This document shows positions 22,957 through 31,200 of a stretch of 38,924 nt of DNA, piece by piece. The notes below the pieces were generated by a model. It did no database searches, had not been told where the DNA came from, and saw only the letters and a program-made list of their open reading frames with translations. Source of the stretch: an uncultured Elusimicrobiales bacterium (GTDB lineage: Bacteria; Elusimicrobiota; Elusimicrobia; Elusimicrobiales; Elusimicrobiaceae). The stretch covers positions 1 to 38,924 of the forward strand of contig CAJTJT010000013.1 in the NCBI GenBank assembly GCA_910576915.1, read 5' to 3'. Within the stretch, counting starts at the first letter, position 1; every line of letters starts with the position of its first letter. Made by a program: the position numbers and the translations under genes.

Positions 22957-24246
22957 TTATTTATATTTGGCCTGAGATTTAAAGAAATCAAACACTTTGC
23001 GTTCCGTAAGCGTAGCCAAAATGTGGGCTTTGCGTTCGTTGAAGAAAGCTTTGATTTTCTTTTCGTCTTCTTTGTTCTGGGCGTTAGAGGACAAGCTCTT
23101 GTCCAGTTCCGCCTGCCAGTCGGCTTCCGCCGCTTCCAGGTTTTCTTTCTTGGCTACGGCGTGCACGATGTAGCCGATGCGCAAGTCTTTTTCCACGCTG
23201 GGGCGGATGCGTTCTTCGAAGCTTTTGCGCTGTTCATCGGTCAGCTGTTCGGGTTTAAGCTGCGTCATGCTGCGCACAAAGTTGTTCAAAGAAGATTCGG
23301 TATATTCTTCCACCAGGCTCTGCGGGAGTTCAAAATTGTTCATTTTGACGAGGTGGTTTTCGATTTGGGCGATTTCGTCGCGGTTGGCGGCCTGTTTGGC
23401 TTCCGCGTCCAGGCTTTCTTTTACTTTGGCTTTCAAAGCGTCCAGGGTTTCAAAGCCCATGTCTTTGGCAAAGCTGTCGTCCAAAGCGGGTACGATTTTG
23501 TTTTTAATGTCGTCTACCGTTACGTGGAAAGAGAGCGTATCGTTGCCTTCTTTGGTTTCGATGTCTTTCACGTCGCCTTTTTTCAGCCCTTTGATGCCTT
23601 CGGCCAAGGCGGGATTGGTCTGCGGGGCGGCCATTTCTACCAGTTCGCTGTCGGCGCTTAATTTATAATCGTCCGCACCGTTGCGTTTGCCGGTGTAGTG
23701 GATGACGGCAAAGCATTTATCGTCAATGACGGCACCTTCGGCGGCGCTTTCCAAACGGGCGTTGGCGTCCAGCACGCGGCTCAAGTTTTCCATCACGTCT
23801 TCGTCCGTGGCGGTTTCGGGCTTTTTGGCGATTTCGATGCCTTTGTAGTCGCGCACGTCAAATTCCGGGGCGACGTCCACGGCGATTTCGAAAGAAAACG
23901 CTTTTCCGTCGTCAAAATTGGCGAAATCGGCTTTGGTTAAAACGGGTACGGCAACCGGGTCGAGCTTGGCGTCGGCCACGGCGGCGTTGATGGCGGCTTT
24001 GACCGTCAAATCCAGCGCGCGTTCCTTAATGTGTCCGCCGAAGTTTTGTTTTACTAAATCGAGCGGTACTTTACCGGCGCGGAAACCCTGCATCTGCGCG
24101 CGGGACTGCACCTGCACGGCGGCGTTTTGGAAACATTTGGTTACCAGTTCGGGGGCGGCTTCGACGGACAGCGTTACGCGGCAGCCTTCTTTGCCTACTT
24201 GTTTGGTTTTTACTTCCCCGGCCTGGGCGGTTTTGAAAATGGACAT
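22957..24246 (-). CDS. tig: Trigger factor (ribosome-associated chaperone)
   Basis: 429 residues from the ATG at 24246, with GAGGAG upstream. The N-terminal ribosome-binding domain carries the signature GFRAGKVP (GFRxGxxP). The middle FKBP-like prolyl isomerase domain covers about 150-240 (DDKCFAVIHYTGKRNG, GLKKGDVKDIE). A long helical C-terminal chaperone domain follows. Trigger factor binds nascent chains at the ribosome exit. Two tRNA genes lie directly upstream on the same strand and probably share its promoter. The usual clpP-clpX neighbours are absent. Confidence 0.93.
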   Translation of the reverse strand: MSIFKTAQAGEVKTKQVGKEGCRVTLSVEAAPELVTKCFQNAAVQVQSRAQMQGFRAGKVPLDLVKQNFGGHIKERALDLTVKAAINAAVADAKLDPVAVPVLTKADFANFDDGKAFSFEIAVDVAPEFDVRDYKGIEIAKKPETATDEDVMENLSRVLDANARLESAAEGAVIDDKCFAVIHYTGKRNGADDYKLSADSELVEMAAPQTNPALAEGIKGLKKGDVKDIETKEGNDTLSFHVTVDDIKNKIVPALDDSFAKDMGFETLDALKAKVKESLDAEAKQAANRDEIAQIENHLVKMNNFELPQSLVEEYTESSLNNFVRSMTQLKPEQLTDEQRKSFEERIRPSVEKDLRIGYIVHAVAKKENLEAAEADWQAELDKSLSSNAQNKEDEKKIKAFFNERKAHILATLTERKVFDFFKSQAKYK

Positions 24247-24288
24247 GCTAAACACTCCTCTTTTTAATTCGGCGGCGCCGAAATTATC

Positions 24289-24370
24289 TGGACGGAGAGG
24301 GACTTGAACCCTCACGGATTGCTCCATACGCTCCTAAGGCGTACGCGTCTACCGGTTCCGCCATCCGTCC
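24289..24370 (-). tRNA. tRNA-Leu (anticodon TAG)
   Basis: 82 nt. Acceptor GGACGGA/TCCGTCC, anticodon stem TACGC/GCGTA with loop CTTAGGA, long variable arm, T-arm with TTCAAGT. CCA is not encoded. It lies 42 nt upstream of tig. Confidence 0.95.
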
Positions 24371-24405
24371 TTATTTATATTTCTTATTTATAGAAAAACT
24401 AAAAG

Positions 24406-24478
24406 TGGGCCATGTGAGGCTCGAACTCACGACCTTACGCTTAAGAGGCGTCTGCTCTACCAACTGAGCTAATGGCCC
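24406..24478 (-). tRNA. tRNA-Lys (anticodon CTT)
   Basis: 73 nt. Acceptor GGGCCAT/ATGGCCC, D-arm GCTC-AGTTGGTA-GAGC, anticodon loop CTCTTAA, T-arm GTGAG-TTCGAGC-CTCAC. One mismatch (27-43) lies in the anticodon stem. CCA is not encoded. Confidence 0.95.
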
Positions 24479-24494
24479 AAAATAGGTTATATAG

Positions 24495-24503
24495 ATTATA
24501 GCA
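24495..24503 (-). promoter_or_regulatory. Extended -10 promoter of the tRNA-Lys/tRNA-Leu/tig unit
   Basis: TGC + TATAAT lies 16 nt before the 5' end of tRNA-Lys. The -35 region TTACCC at 17 nt is a partial match. Confidence 0.55.
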
Positions 24504-24604
24504 AAAAACGGCCGGGCGGGTAAACGTCCGCACGCGGCGCATTTTTTAAAGAAGATAATTTATTTTAGCAAATTTTCTTCTTCGGAGCAAGCGAAAAACA
24601 ACGG

Positions 24605-24634
24605 TTGACAACCCCGCCACCAAACAAATACAAT
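24605..24634 (+). promoter_or_regulatory. Sigma70-type promoter of the DUF885-like gene
   Basis: Consensus TTGACA (24605-24610), an 18-nt spacer, TACAAT (24629-24634). The predicted leader of about 27 nt contains AGGAAA. Confidence 0.6.
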
Positions 24635-24667
24635 ACCGTTATCCCAACTCCGCTTACAGGAAATTAC

Positions 24668-26536
24668 ATGATAAAAAACAAACTGCCCTTTGTGCTGGCC
24701 GCCTGCCTATGCGCGGGCGCGTTTACAGCCGCCCTCGCCCAGGAATTCGATTTTGAAGACATCGACTCCCTTTTAGAAGAAAATACACTTACCGACGTTT
24801 CCAGCCGCTACGCCGCCGTTCTGCAAAACTATCTGCCCGAACGCGCCGCCCGCCTGGGGTACGATTCCGCCGACGGCCAGTTAAACGCCCGCGCCGCTTC
24901 CTCGGACGGACACACCCAGCGCGCTTTAAAAAACGTGCAGGAAAGATTAAAAGACGTCCACGCCGCCAACCTTTCCGCCGCCAAACAGGTGGATTTTGAG
25001 CTCCTGCAAAACGCGGTGGATAACGACCTGCGCCATGCCGCCCAAAACCGCGCGGTAAACGACCCTTTATATTACGCCGAAGCGTTTGACGCGCTGTACG
25101 ACGTCTACTTGAACCCCTCCGTTTCCCCCGCCAAAAAACGCGCCGATTTGACCGCCCGGATGGCGGCCTTAATGCAGGAAGCGGAACAGGCCGAAAAAAA
25201 CCTTTCCAATCCGTCCGCATTTTTGGCACAGCTGGCGATGGAAAAAGCGTATTACGCTTATCTTTCTTTTGACGAACTGGGTGACTTTTTGGCCCAAGGC
25301 GCTCAGGACGATTTCGCCCTTGCCCAAACGCAGCTGGATACGCGCAACGCCAAACGCGCCGTCAAACGCATGTTTGATTTATTCAAACGCTTGTCCCAGG
25401 AAGAAAACGGGCAGGACTTCCGCCTGGGCGAAACCGCTTACGCCGAACTGCTGGCGCGGGAATACCAAATCCCGGATTCCCCTGCCAAGCTGCTTAAACG
25501 GCTGGAAGCGACTACCCGCGCCGCACGGCAGGATTTTTCTGCCGCGCTGGAACCGTTTTTGGAACAAACCGAAGCGGAGGACGAAGTTACTTTGGTGGAA
25601 GATTTAAACGCCGCGCCGCAGGCGGCGGCCAAACCGACGGCCTCCAAAAAGAAAAAAGCCAAAAAAGGAAAACCCGCCGAACGCAGCGCGCAGGATTTTT
25701 ACGCCGTAGCCAAACGCGCCTTTAACGTTCAGCCCGAAACCGATTACGCCGCCGCCCTGCAACGCCAGGCCGGCGAATGGGCCGCCGCGCTGGTGCAAAA
25801 CAACGTACTGGCCGCGCCCCTTCAAACGGTTGCCGTGCGCCCGATGCCGCAGTATTACACCTACACCCGTGCGTTTAAACTGCGCCCGTCTTACACGGGC
25901 GGAACGCCGGAACTTTTGCTGCGCCTTCCGGCGGGCAATACACTCACGCGCCAGGAACAGCTCAAGCGCGATTTTCACACGCCCGCTTTAAAATTGTTAA
26001 CGGCCAAACAACTGGTACCCGGCGGTTATTACCAAAACGCCGCGGGCAAAAACTGGTCCGTCTGGCGCAGAGTTTATCCGTCCGTCACCACGGCAAACGG
26101 CTGGCAGGAATACGCCGCGCAGGTGGCCAAAGAACAGCATTTAATCGTAACGGATGAAGAACTCGCTTATGCCGCGTGGGACGGTTACCGCCGCGCCCTG
26201 GCCGCGGAACTGGACGTAAAACTGCAGACCAAGCGTTTTTCGTACACGGACGCGCTGAACTATCTGGTGCAGGAAAACGGCTTTGAACAGGCCGACGCCG
26301 AGGAAATGCTCAAAGAACTCGCCCAGTATCCCGGGCTGGCCCTCAGCCGCCAGTACGGTTTGGAAATGTGGCAGAATGTACGGGAAAAAATCCGCAAAAA
26401 AACGGGTAAAAAATTCAACCTGGCGGACTTCCACCAAAAAGCGCTGTTAACGGGCAATGTACCCCCGGCAGACGTGGAAAAAGAAATCAACCGCCTGTAC
26501 GAAAAAGACAAAAAGAAGAAAAAAGACTTATTTTAG
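24668..26536 (+). CDS. DUF885-like exported protein lacking the zinc-peptidase motif
   Basis: 622 residues from the ATG at 24668: signal peptide 1-25 (AALAQ site), then a long alpha-helical protein. The C-terminal half follows the layout of DUF885 proteins (M32-like metallopeptidase fold): PGGYYQ where the family has the HE..PGH.LQ zinc site, then TTANGWQEYAAQVAKEQ (family GWALYAE), and a final block PGLALSRQYGLEMWQNVRE with KKTGKKFNLADFHQKALLTG. The HExxH-type His and Glu are missing (FHTPALKLLTAKQLVPGG), so peptidase activity is doubtful. A Lys/Ala-rich insert (about 320-340) splits the middle. The ribosome site AGGAAA and promoter support this start. Confidence 0.72.
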   Translation: MIKNKLPFVLAACLCAGAFTAALAQEFDFEDIDSLLEENTLTDVSSRYAAVLQNYLPERAARLGYDSADGQLNARAASSDGHTQRALKNVQERLKDVHAANLSAAKQVDFELLQNAVDNDLRHAAQNRAVNDPLYYAEAFDALYDVYLNPSVSPAKKRADLTARMAALMQEAEQAEKNLSNPSAFLAQLAMEKAYYAYLSFDELGDFLAQGAQDDFALAQTQLDTRNAKRAVKRMFDLFKRLSQEENGQDFRLGETAYAELLAREYQIPDSPAKLLKRLEATTRAARQDFSAALEPFLEQTEAEDEVTLVEDLNAAPQAAAKPTASKKKKAKKGKPAERSAQDFYAVAKRAFNVQPETDYAAALQRQAGEWAAALVQNNVLAAPLQTVAVRPMPQYYTYTRAFKLRPSYTGGTPELLLRLPAGNTLTRQEQLKRDFHTPALKLLTAKQLVPGGYYQNAAGKNWSVWRRVYPSVTTANGWQEYAAQVAKEQHLIVTDEELAYAAWDGYRRALAAELDVKLQTKRFSYTDALNYLVQENGFEQADAEEMLKELAQYPGLALSRQYGLEMWQNVREKIRKKTGKKFNLADFHQKALLTGNVPPADVEKEINRLYEKDKKKKKDLF

Positions 26537-26541
26537 ACCGT

Positions 26542-26572
26542 AAAAAAGCCCCGGTAAAACCCGGGGCTTTTT
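26542..26572. terminator. Shared terminator between the DUF885-like gene and paralogue 3
   Basis: Stem AAAAGCCCCGG / CCGGGGCTTTT lies between convergent genes ending at 26536 and 26581, with A on one side and T on the other, so it can serve both. Confidence 0.88.
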
Positions 26573-26580
26573 CATGCAAA

Positions 26581-27666
26581 TTAATGTCCGCAGGAATACC
26601 GCGTATCCACGGTTTTATCGTACCACGCTCCATAACCATACCCTTTTCGGCATTCGGAAATAAAAATCATGGCTTTATAATACTTTTCACCTTGCATATT
26701 CGTCTGTTCTACAAACCCGCAACCATTCACCGCTTCATCGCCCGGCGTAGTACACGGCCCATTATTTTTGCAGACGGGAGCGTTAGCGTATTTTTTATCC
26801 ACCGTACTATAATCTTCCGTTAAATAAGGCAACCGGCCATCCACTACGGTACAATGTCTTGATTTTCCCGTTTCAGAAGGATTATACGCCACATCCCCTC
26901 TATAATTTACCCACGTATAAGGACTCCAACAACGGGAATCCTCTTTATTTGCTTCAGAGCAGCACGCCCCGTTATGATAGTATTCATTCTCATTCGGGCA
27001 TCCGCACTGTTGCGTATTTTCATCCCACCACGTCCGCGGATCTCCCGCCGTTTGCGGGCATTTATTCGCAACCGCAGTACCTTTTTCTTTCAGCAAATAC
27101 TGCTGCTTACATTTTTCATACGAGGTCCCTTCTTTGCACGCGTCGTCACTTTGATACTGATTGCTCCATACCATCTCTTCCTTTCCCGTAGAATCACCGG
27201 GGCCGTTAATTTTTGACGCGCCGCTGTTTACGTCCAAAGTCTTCGTTTTCGCGCCCGCTACCGTGAGTTGGTTGCCGTACAAGTTGTTAGCCTTGCCGGA
27301 AGCCGCATTATTTACGGCGACGGTATTGCCAAATAAGCGGCCGCCTTTGATACTTCCGCCTTGTTTAAGCGTGATGTTATTTAACGAAAACTTCCCTTCG
27401 TCCGTTTTGCCAAGCGTTGTATTTTTGGCTAACGACACTATATTTAAATCGGCCGTTTTTGTACCTTTTAACTCCACCACGCCTTGCGTACCGATATTCG
27501 TACAAAAGTTTACCGTATTTCCTTTGGCCGGCTGGGTGGGGTCTACCGCTTCCAGCTTATTAAACGTTCCGACGGGGCTGGATAACACTGTGATAAACTT
27601 CATGCTTTCGGCATAAGACATACTGCACAAAAACATCATTGTAAATACGGAGATAAGTTTCTTCAT
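26581..27666 (-). CDS. Secreted Cys-rich protein, paralogue 3 of a mosaic family
   Basis: 361 residues, function not recognised. The signal peptide core differs from the other two (ISVFTMMFLCSMSYA, no proper lipobox), yet from ESMKFITVLSSPVGTFNKLE onward it is nearly identical to them. It matches paralogue 1 at VNNAASGKANN and SDDACKEGTSYEKCKQQY, but paralogue 2 at NSGASKINGPGDSTGKEEM and NKCPQTAGDPRT, QQCGCPN and YHNGACCS: a mosaic of both. The C-terminal 120 residues are unique (RCWSPYTWVNYRGDVAYNP, GFVEQTNMQGEKYYKAMIF), ending VDTRYSCGH. Confidence 0.8.
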   Translation of the reverse strand: MKKLISVFTMMFLCSMSYAESMKFITVLSSPVGTFNKLEAVDPTQPAKGNTVNFCTNIGTQGVVELKGTKTADLNIVSLAKNTTLGKTDEGKFSLNNITLKQGGSIKGGRLFGNTVAVNNAASGKANNLYGNQLTVAGAKTKTLDVNSGASKINGPGDSTGKEEMVWSNQYQSDDACKEGTSYEKCKQQYLLKEKGTAVANKCPQTAGDPRTWWDENTQQCGCPNENEYYHNGACCSEANKEDSRCWSPYTWVNYRGDVAYNPSETGKSRHCTVVDGRLPYLTEDYSTVDKKYANAPVCKNNGPCTTPGDEAVNGCGFVEQTNMQGEKYYKAMIFISECRKGYGYGAWYDKTVDTRYSCGH

Positions 27667-27745
27667 AATGGGCTCCTTGTGAGTCCAAACAGCCCCAGGA
27701 AGAATGATTCAAAGCGAGATGATACGGGGGTATATGGACGTAATA
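27667..27745 (-). promoter_or_regulatory. Structured 5' leader of paralogue 3
   Basis: Outer stem GTCCA/TGGAC (27735-27739 with 27683-27687), inner CCCC/GGGG (27726-27730 with 27693-27696), then AAGGAG. It has diverged from copies 1 and 2 in loop bases while both stems are kept. Confidence 0.5.
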
Positions 27746-27751
27746 ATCCCC

Positions 27752-27792
27752 AATGTATCAAAAAAAAAAAACGAGTCAAGGCCTTCCAGGCC
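27752..27792 (-). promoter_or_regulatory. T12-spacer promoter module, copy 6 (paralogue 3)
   Basis: Hairpin GGCCT/AGGCC (27780-27792), -35 TTGACT (27774-27779), a 16-nt spacer CG + T12 (27760-27771) + GA, -10 TACATT (27752-27757). Confidence 0.65.
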
Positions 27793-27810
27793 GCGGTTAT
27801 CTTGTCCCGC

Positions 27811-28162
27811 CCATCAGACTAGTTTAGGCCACACGGTTAAGACATGTCGCAACCTTACGAACAAGGAAGGCCAAAGCGAGTTGGCCCGAAGGGTCCGCCC
27901 CGCCCTATTTGCCCGTCCGGCGAGGACCCGCGCTCATTAGACTAGTTAAAGCCACACTGTTTAAGACCTCTTGCAAAATTACGAATAAAGAAGACTAAAG
28001 AGAATAGGCCTAAGTCTTTGCCGTCATCCCGGACATGGATCCGGGATCCAGGGCGTTTATAAAGGAAACCCTCATCTTATTGGATTCTGAAACAAGTTCA
28101 GAATGACGGGTTCTCCGCCTTAAGGCGTTTTATAAACGGGTTAAGGCCTGCATAAACGGCAA
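27811..28162. repeat. Dispersed repeats B, B, C, D (cluster 4)
   Basis: Repeat B at 27811-27870 and again at 27933-28013, repeat C at 28020-28140, repeat D at about 28125-28162. Between the two B copies lies CTATTTGCCCGTCCGGCGAG, also seen near 9582-9602. B and C here are nearly the same as at 18911-19118. No gene is visible in the 573-bp gap. Confidence 0.75.
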
Positions 28163-28180
28163 CAATAATACCTAAACAAC

Positions 28181-28215
28181 AAAAAAACGGAACGCAAATT
28201 TTATTTGCGTTCCGT
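28181..28215 (-). terminator. Terminator of the multi-PAS gene
   Basis: A perfect 12-bp stem ACGGAACGCAAA / TTTGCGTTCCGT (28187-28198, 28204-28215) is followed on the minus strand by TTTTTT. Confidence 0.88.
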
Positions 28216-28239
28216 GTTGTGAAGCCTTCAAAATAAACG

Positions 28240-31200
28240 TCAGTTAGAGGAAGCTATCAGCGCATAGCCGTCCACTTTGCCGTCCGCGTCTTTGCAGACG
28301 AACACGTCCCAGGCCGTATCTTCGTACAAGCCGTTTTCGTGCAAAATATCCATGCGCACCTGGAACGCGTTGGAAGAACAGGCTTTTTCCGCCGCGCGGA
28401 ACATCCGTTTGGATAAATCATCATTACGGATGAGCTCGGCAAAGAAATCCCGCCCCAATAAATTATGCACCCGGCGGCCGGTGGTTTCCAGTAACGCCTT
28501 GTTCACATACGTTACCTGATAATCCAAATCCACCATCACGGCGGGCATTTCCACATATTCCAGCGTACGCGCAAGCGAACGGGACGCATCGCTGAGCATT
28601 TTGCCCGTTCGGCGCAGTTCGATGCGCAGGCCCAGCAGCTTGGCCATCAGGCCCATCAGTTCTTCGGCCCCCTGGCAGAAGCTGCGCCGCGGCGCGCGGG
28701 AAGCAAAGCATAACGCGCCCTGCACTTCTCCCCCCACATATAAAGGAGCCGCAATCAAAGAGCCAAACCCTTTGGCCTTATGCAAACAGCGTTCGCAGGA
28801 GGTGTTGGCCAGGTCCGGCAGCATGACGACGTTTCCGTCCGCCACGTCCACCAAACATTCTTCCACCGGGAATTCCATTTGGCGTTCCAAATGAAAATCG
28901 TTCTTGGTAACGTATACGACCATGCTCTCCCGGTTTTCTTTCCCTTGCCCAAAGCGAAGCACCAGGCCCGCATCCGCATGAAAAATTTTCTGTCCGAACG
29001 CCAAAATTTTATCCACCTGGTCCGTAATGCTGACGCCGGGCTCGCGCGTCATACGGTAGAGTTCGCGGATTTGCTCGTCGTACACGTGGCTTTCGGAAAC
29101 GTCTTTCACCCACAGCACGGCTTCGGCGCGGCCCGAAATGGGCGTTACGGTCACTTCAAAACGGCGCAGTACGTCCCGCACCGTCCATTCAAATTCAAAG
29201 CGGGTGCTGACGTTGATGGAAAGCGATTCCTTAATCGAAAACAGCGCGCGGGAAGCCGCTTCTTCCGGCCAGAACTGCAGGGGCGTTTTATCCAGGAAGA
29301 TTTCCTTTGCCTCGGCATTGGAGATATAGTCCAGGTTGGAATAGGCTTCCAGGGCGCGGCCGTCGCTGTCCGTTTTTAAATACAAGCCGGGCAGCGCTTC
29401 GCGCACGCTTTTCAGTTCACGCGCTTCTTTGGAATCTTTGGAGATTTGGTCCATTTGGCTCGTTAAGTCGTGCACGACGGCGAGCGCGGCGTCTTTCCCC
29501 GGCAAATCAAGCGCGGTTACCACCACCTGCGCGGCAAAGCCGTCGCCTTCTTTTTGACGCACCGACACGCGGAACGACGTTTTGCCCTGCGCGGCCAACT
29601 CCTGTTCGGCGCGGGCCAGCGCGGCGGCGAGAGAACCGTCATCGCGCGCCGGGTCGAAAAACAGGTCTTTAAATTCCATATGCACTAGTTCGTCGTGCGA
29701 AAAACCCGTTTTTTGGGAAAGGAACTTGTTGGCCTGTTCAATCAGGCCGAAATGCCCGCCGCTGAGCAAAATGGAAAACACCACGCCGTCCGTGGCTTCC
29801 AACAGCGCGCTGAGCTGGGCGGAACGTTCCTCCAAAATTTTCATAATTTGGCGGTGGAACGCCAAACTGCGGAACACGAATAAGTAGCGGCCGCCCGTTT
29901 CTTTAACGGCGGTTAAACGCACGGCACACGTTTCCAGTCCGCTGCCTACCGTAACGGCATATTCCCGGTTGGAAAGCACGCCATCCTGCGTCAAGGTTTT
30001 TAAATCTTCTTCGAAGACGGGCAGCGAATCCGGCGCGATAACCGCCCGCAAATCGTTGCCTTTCAGTTCGTCTTCTTTTAGCTGGCAGAGCGAGCAGAAC
30101 ATATCGTTACAGACTTCTATTTTAAAATCTTCCGAGCACAACACATACGGCTCGCTGTTGGGCAAAACCAACATTTCTTTGGCGGTTTCCGGCACGCCGG
30201 CGGGCAACACGGGCGGCGGAGGCGGCACGGGCGTGCTGCGCTTGACGAGCGGTTTGCGGCCGGACGGCGGCGCGGGCGGCGTTTTTTCCTCCTCTTTACG
30301 CTGGAGGTAGACGACGTAATCCGCCTCTACGGTGCCGTCCTTGGAGTCGCGCTTGTTAATCGGCACAAAGGTCACCGCGAGCGGGATTTTCCCCTCCCCG
30401 CTGATACGGCCGGGGAACATGGCTTCCGCGCGGGCGAAATCAAACACGTAATCCATCTGCGCCGGAAGACCCTGTTTGAGTTTTTTGCGCGCTTCCAGCT
30501 TCACCGCGGGGCGCATGTATACATTGCGGTAGAAATTTTTGTCCGCTTCCGTAAAGCCGAACATTTTGCGAGCGGCTTCGTTCATGACGGAAATATAGCC
30601 TTTGTTGGACAGAATGACCGCAGGGGTAACGTCTTTTTCAAACGCGGCGCGGAAACTTTCGCGCTCGGTTTTTACATCGCGCAGCTGGCGGTTGGAACCC
30701 GTCACGTCGCGCACGAAGCCCAGCACAATGCGCCGCCCCAAATAGCGGGACGAAACGGCCGCGAACTCGGCTTCCGCCTCGCCGCCTTTTTTCTTCATAA
30801 AGTGCAGCTCGATGGCGCCGCCGGCGTTCTGCGCGCCGGAGAGAACGGCGTCGTACTTGTCTTTTAAGAACATACGGTGGTCTTCGGCCACAAAGTCCGC
30901 CAGCGGGCGGCCGGTAACGTCTTTTACTTCTTCAAAGCCCAGGAGGCGGCAGAAAGCGCGGTTTGCGTACATGATTTTGCCTTCGTCCAAAATCATAAAA
31001 CCTTCGCGGGCGTTTTCCATGAGCAGGGTGTTTTTGTCGCCGGCTTCGCGGATTTGTTTTTCCATTTTGGTTTTGGCGGTAATATCTTCCGACACCATCA
31101 GCAGGCAGTTGGGCGTACCGTCCGAATTAAACACCGGCGTTTTGACCGTGTGCATAATTTTAACGCCTTCGCTGGCGGTGGAAACGAGTTCCTGCGGGAT

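Noticed and set aside
17573..27666. Diversity-generating retroelement to explain the variable C-termini
   Set aside because: No reverse transcriptase and no near-identical template/variable repeat pair is present in the window; the C-termini differ in whole domains, not at scattered adenine positions.
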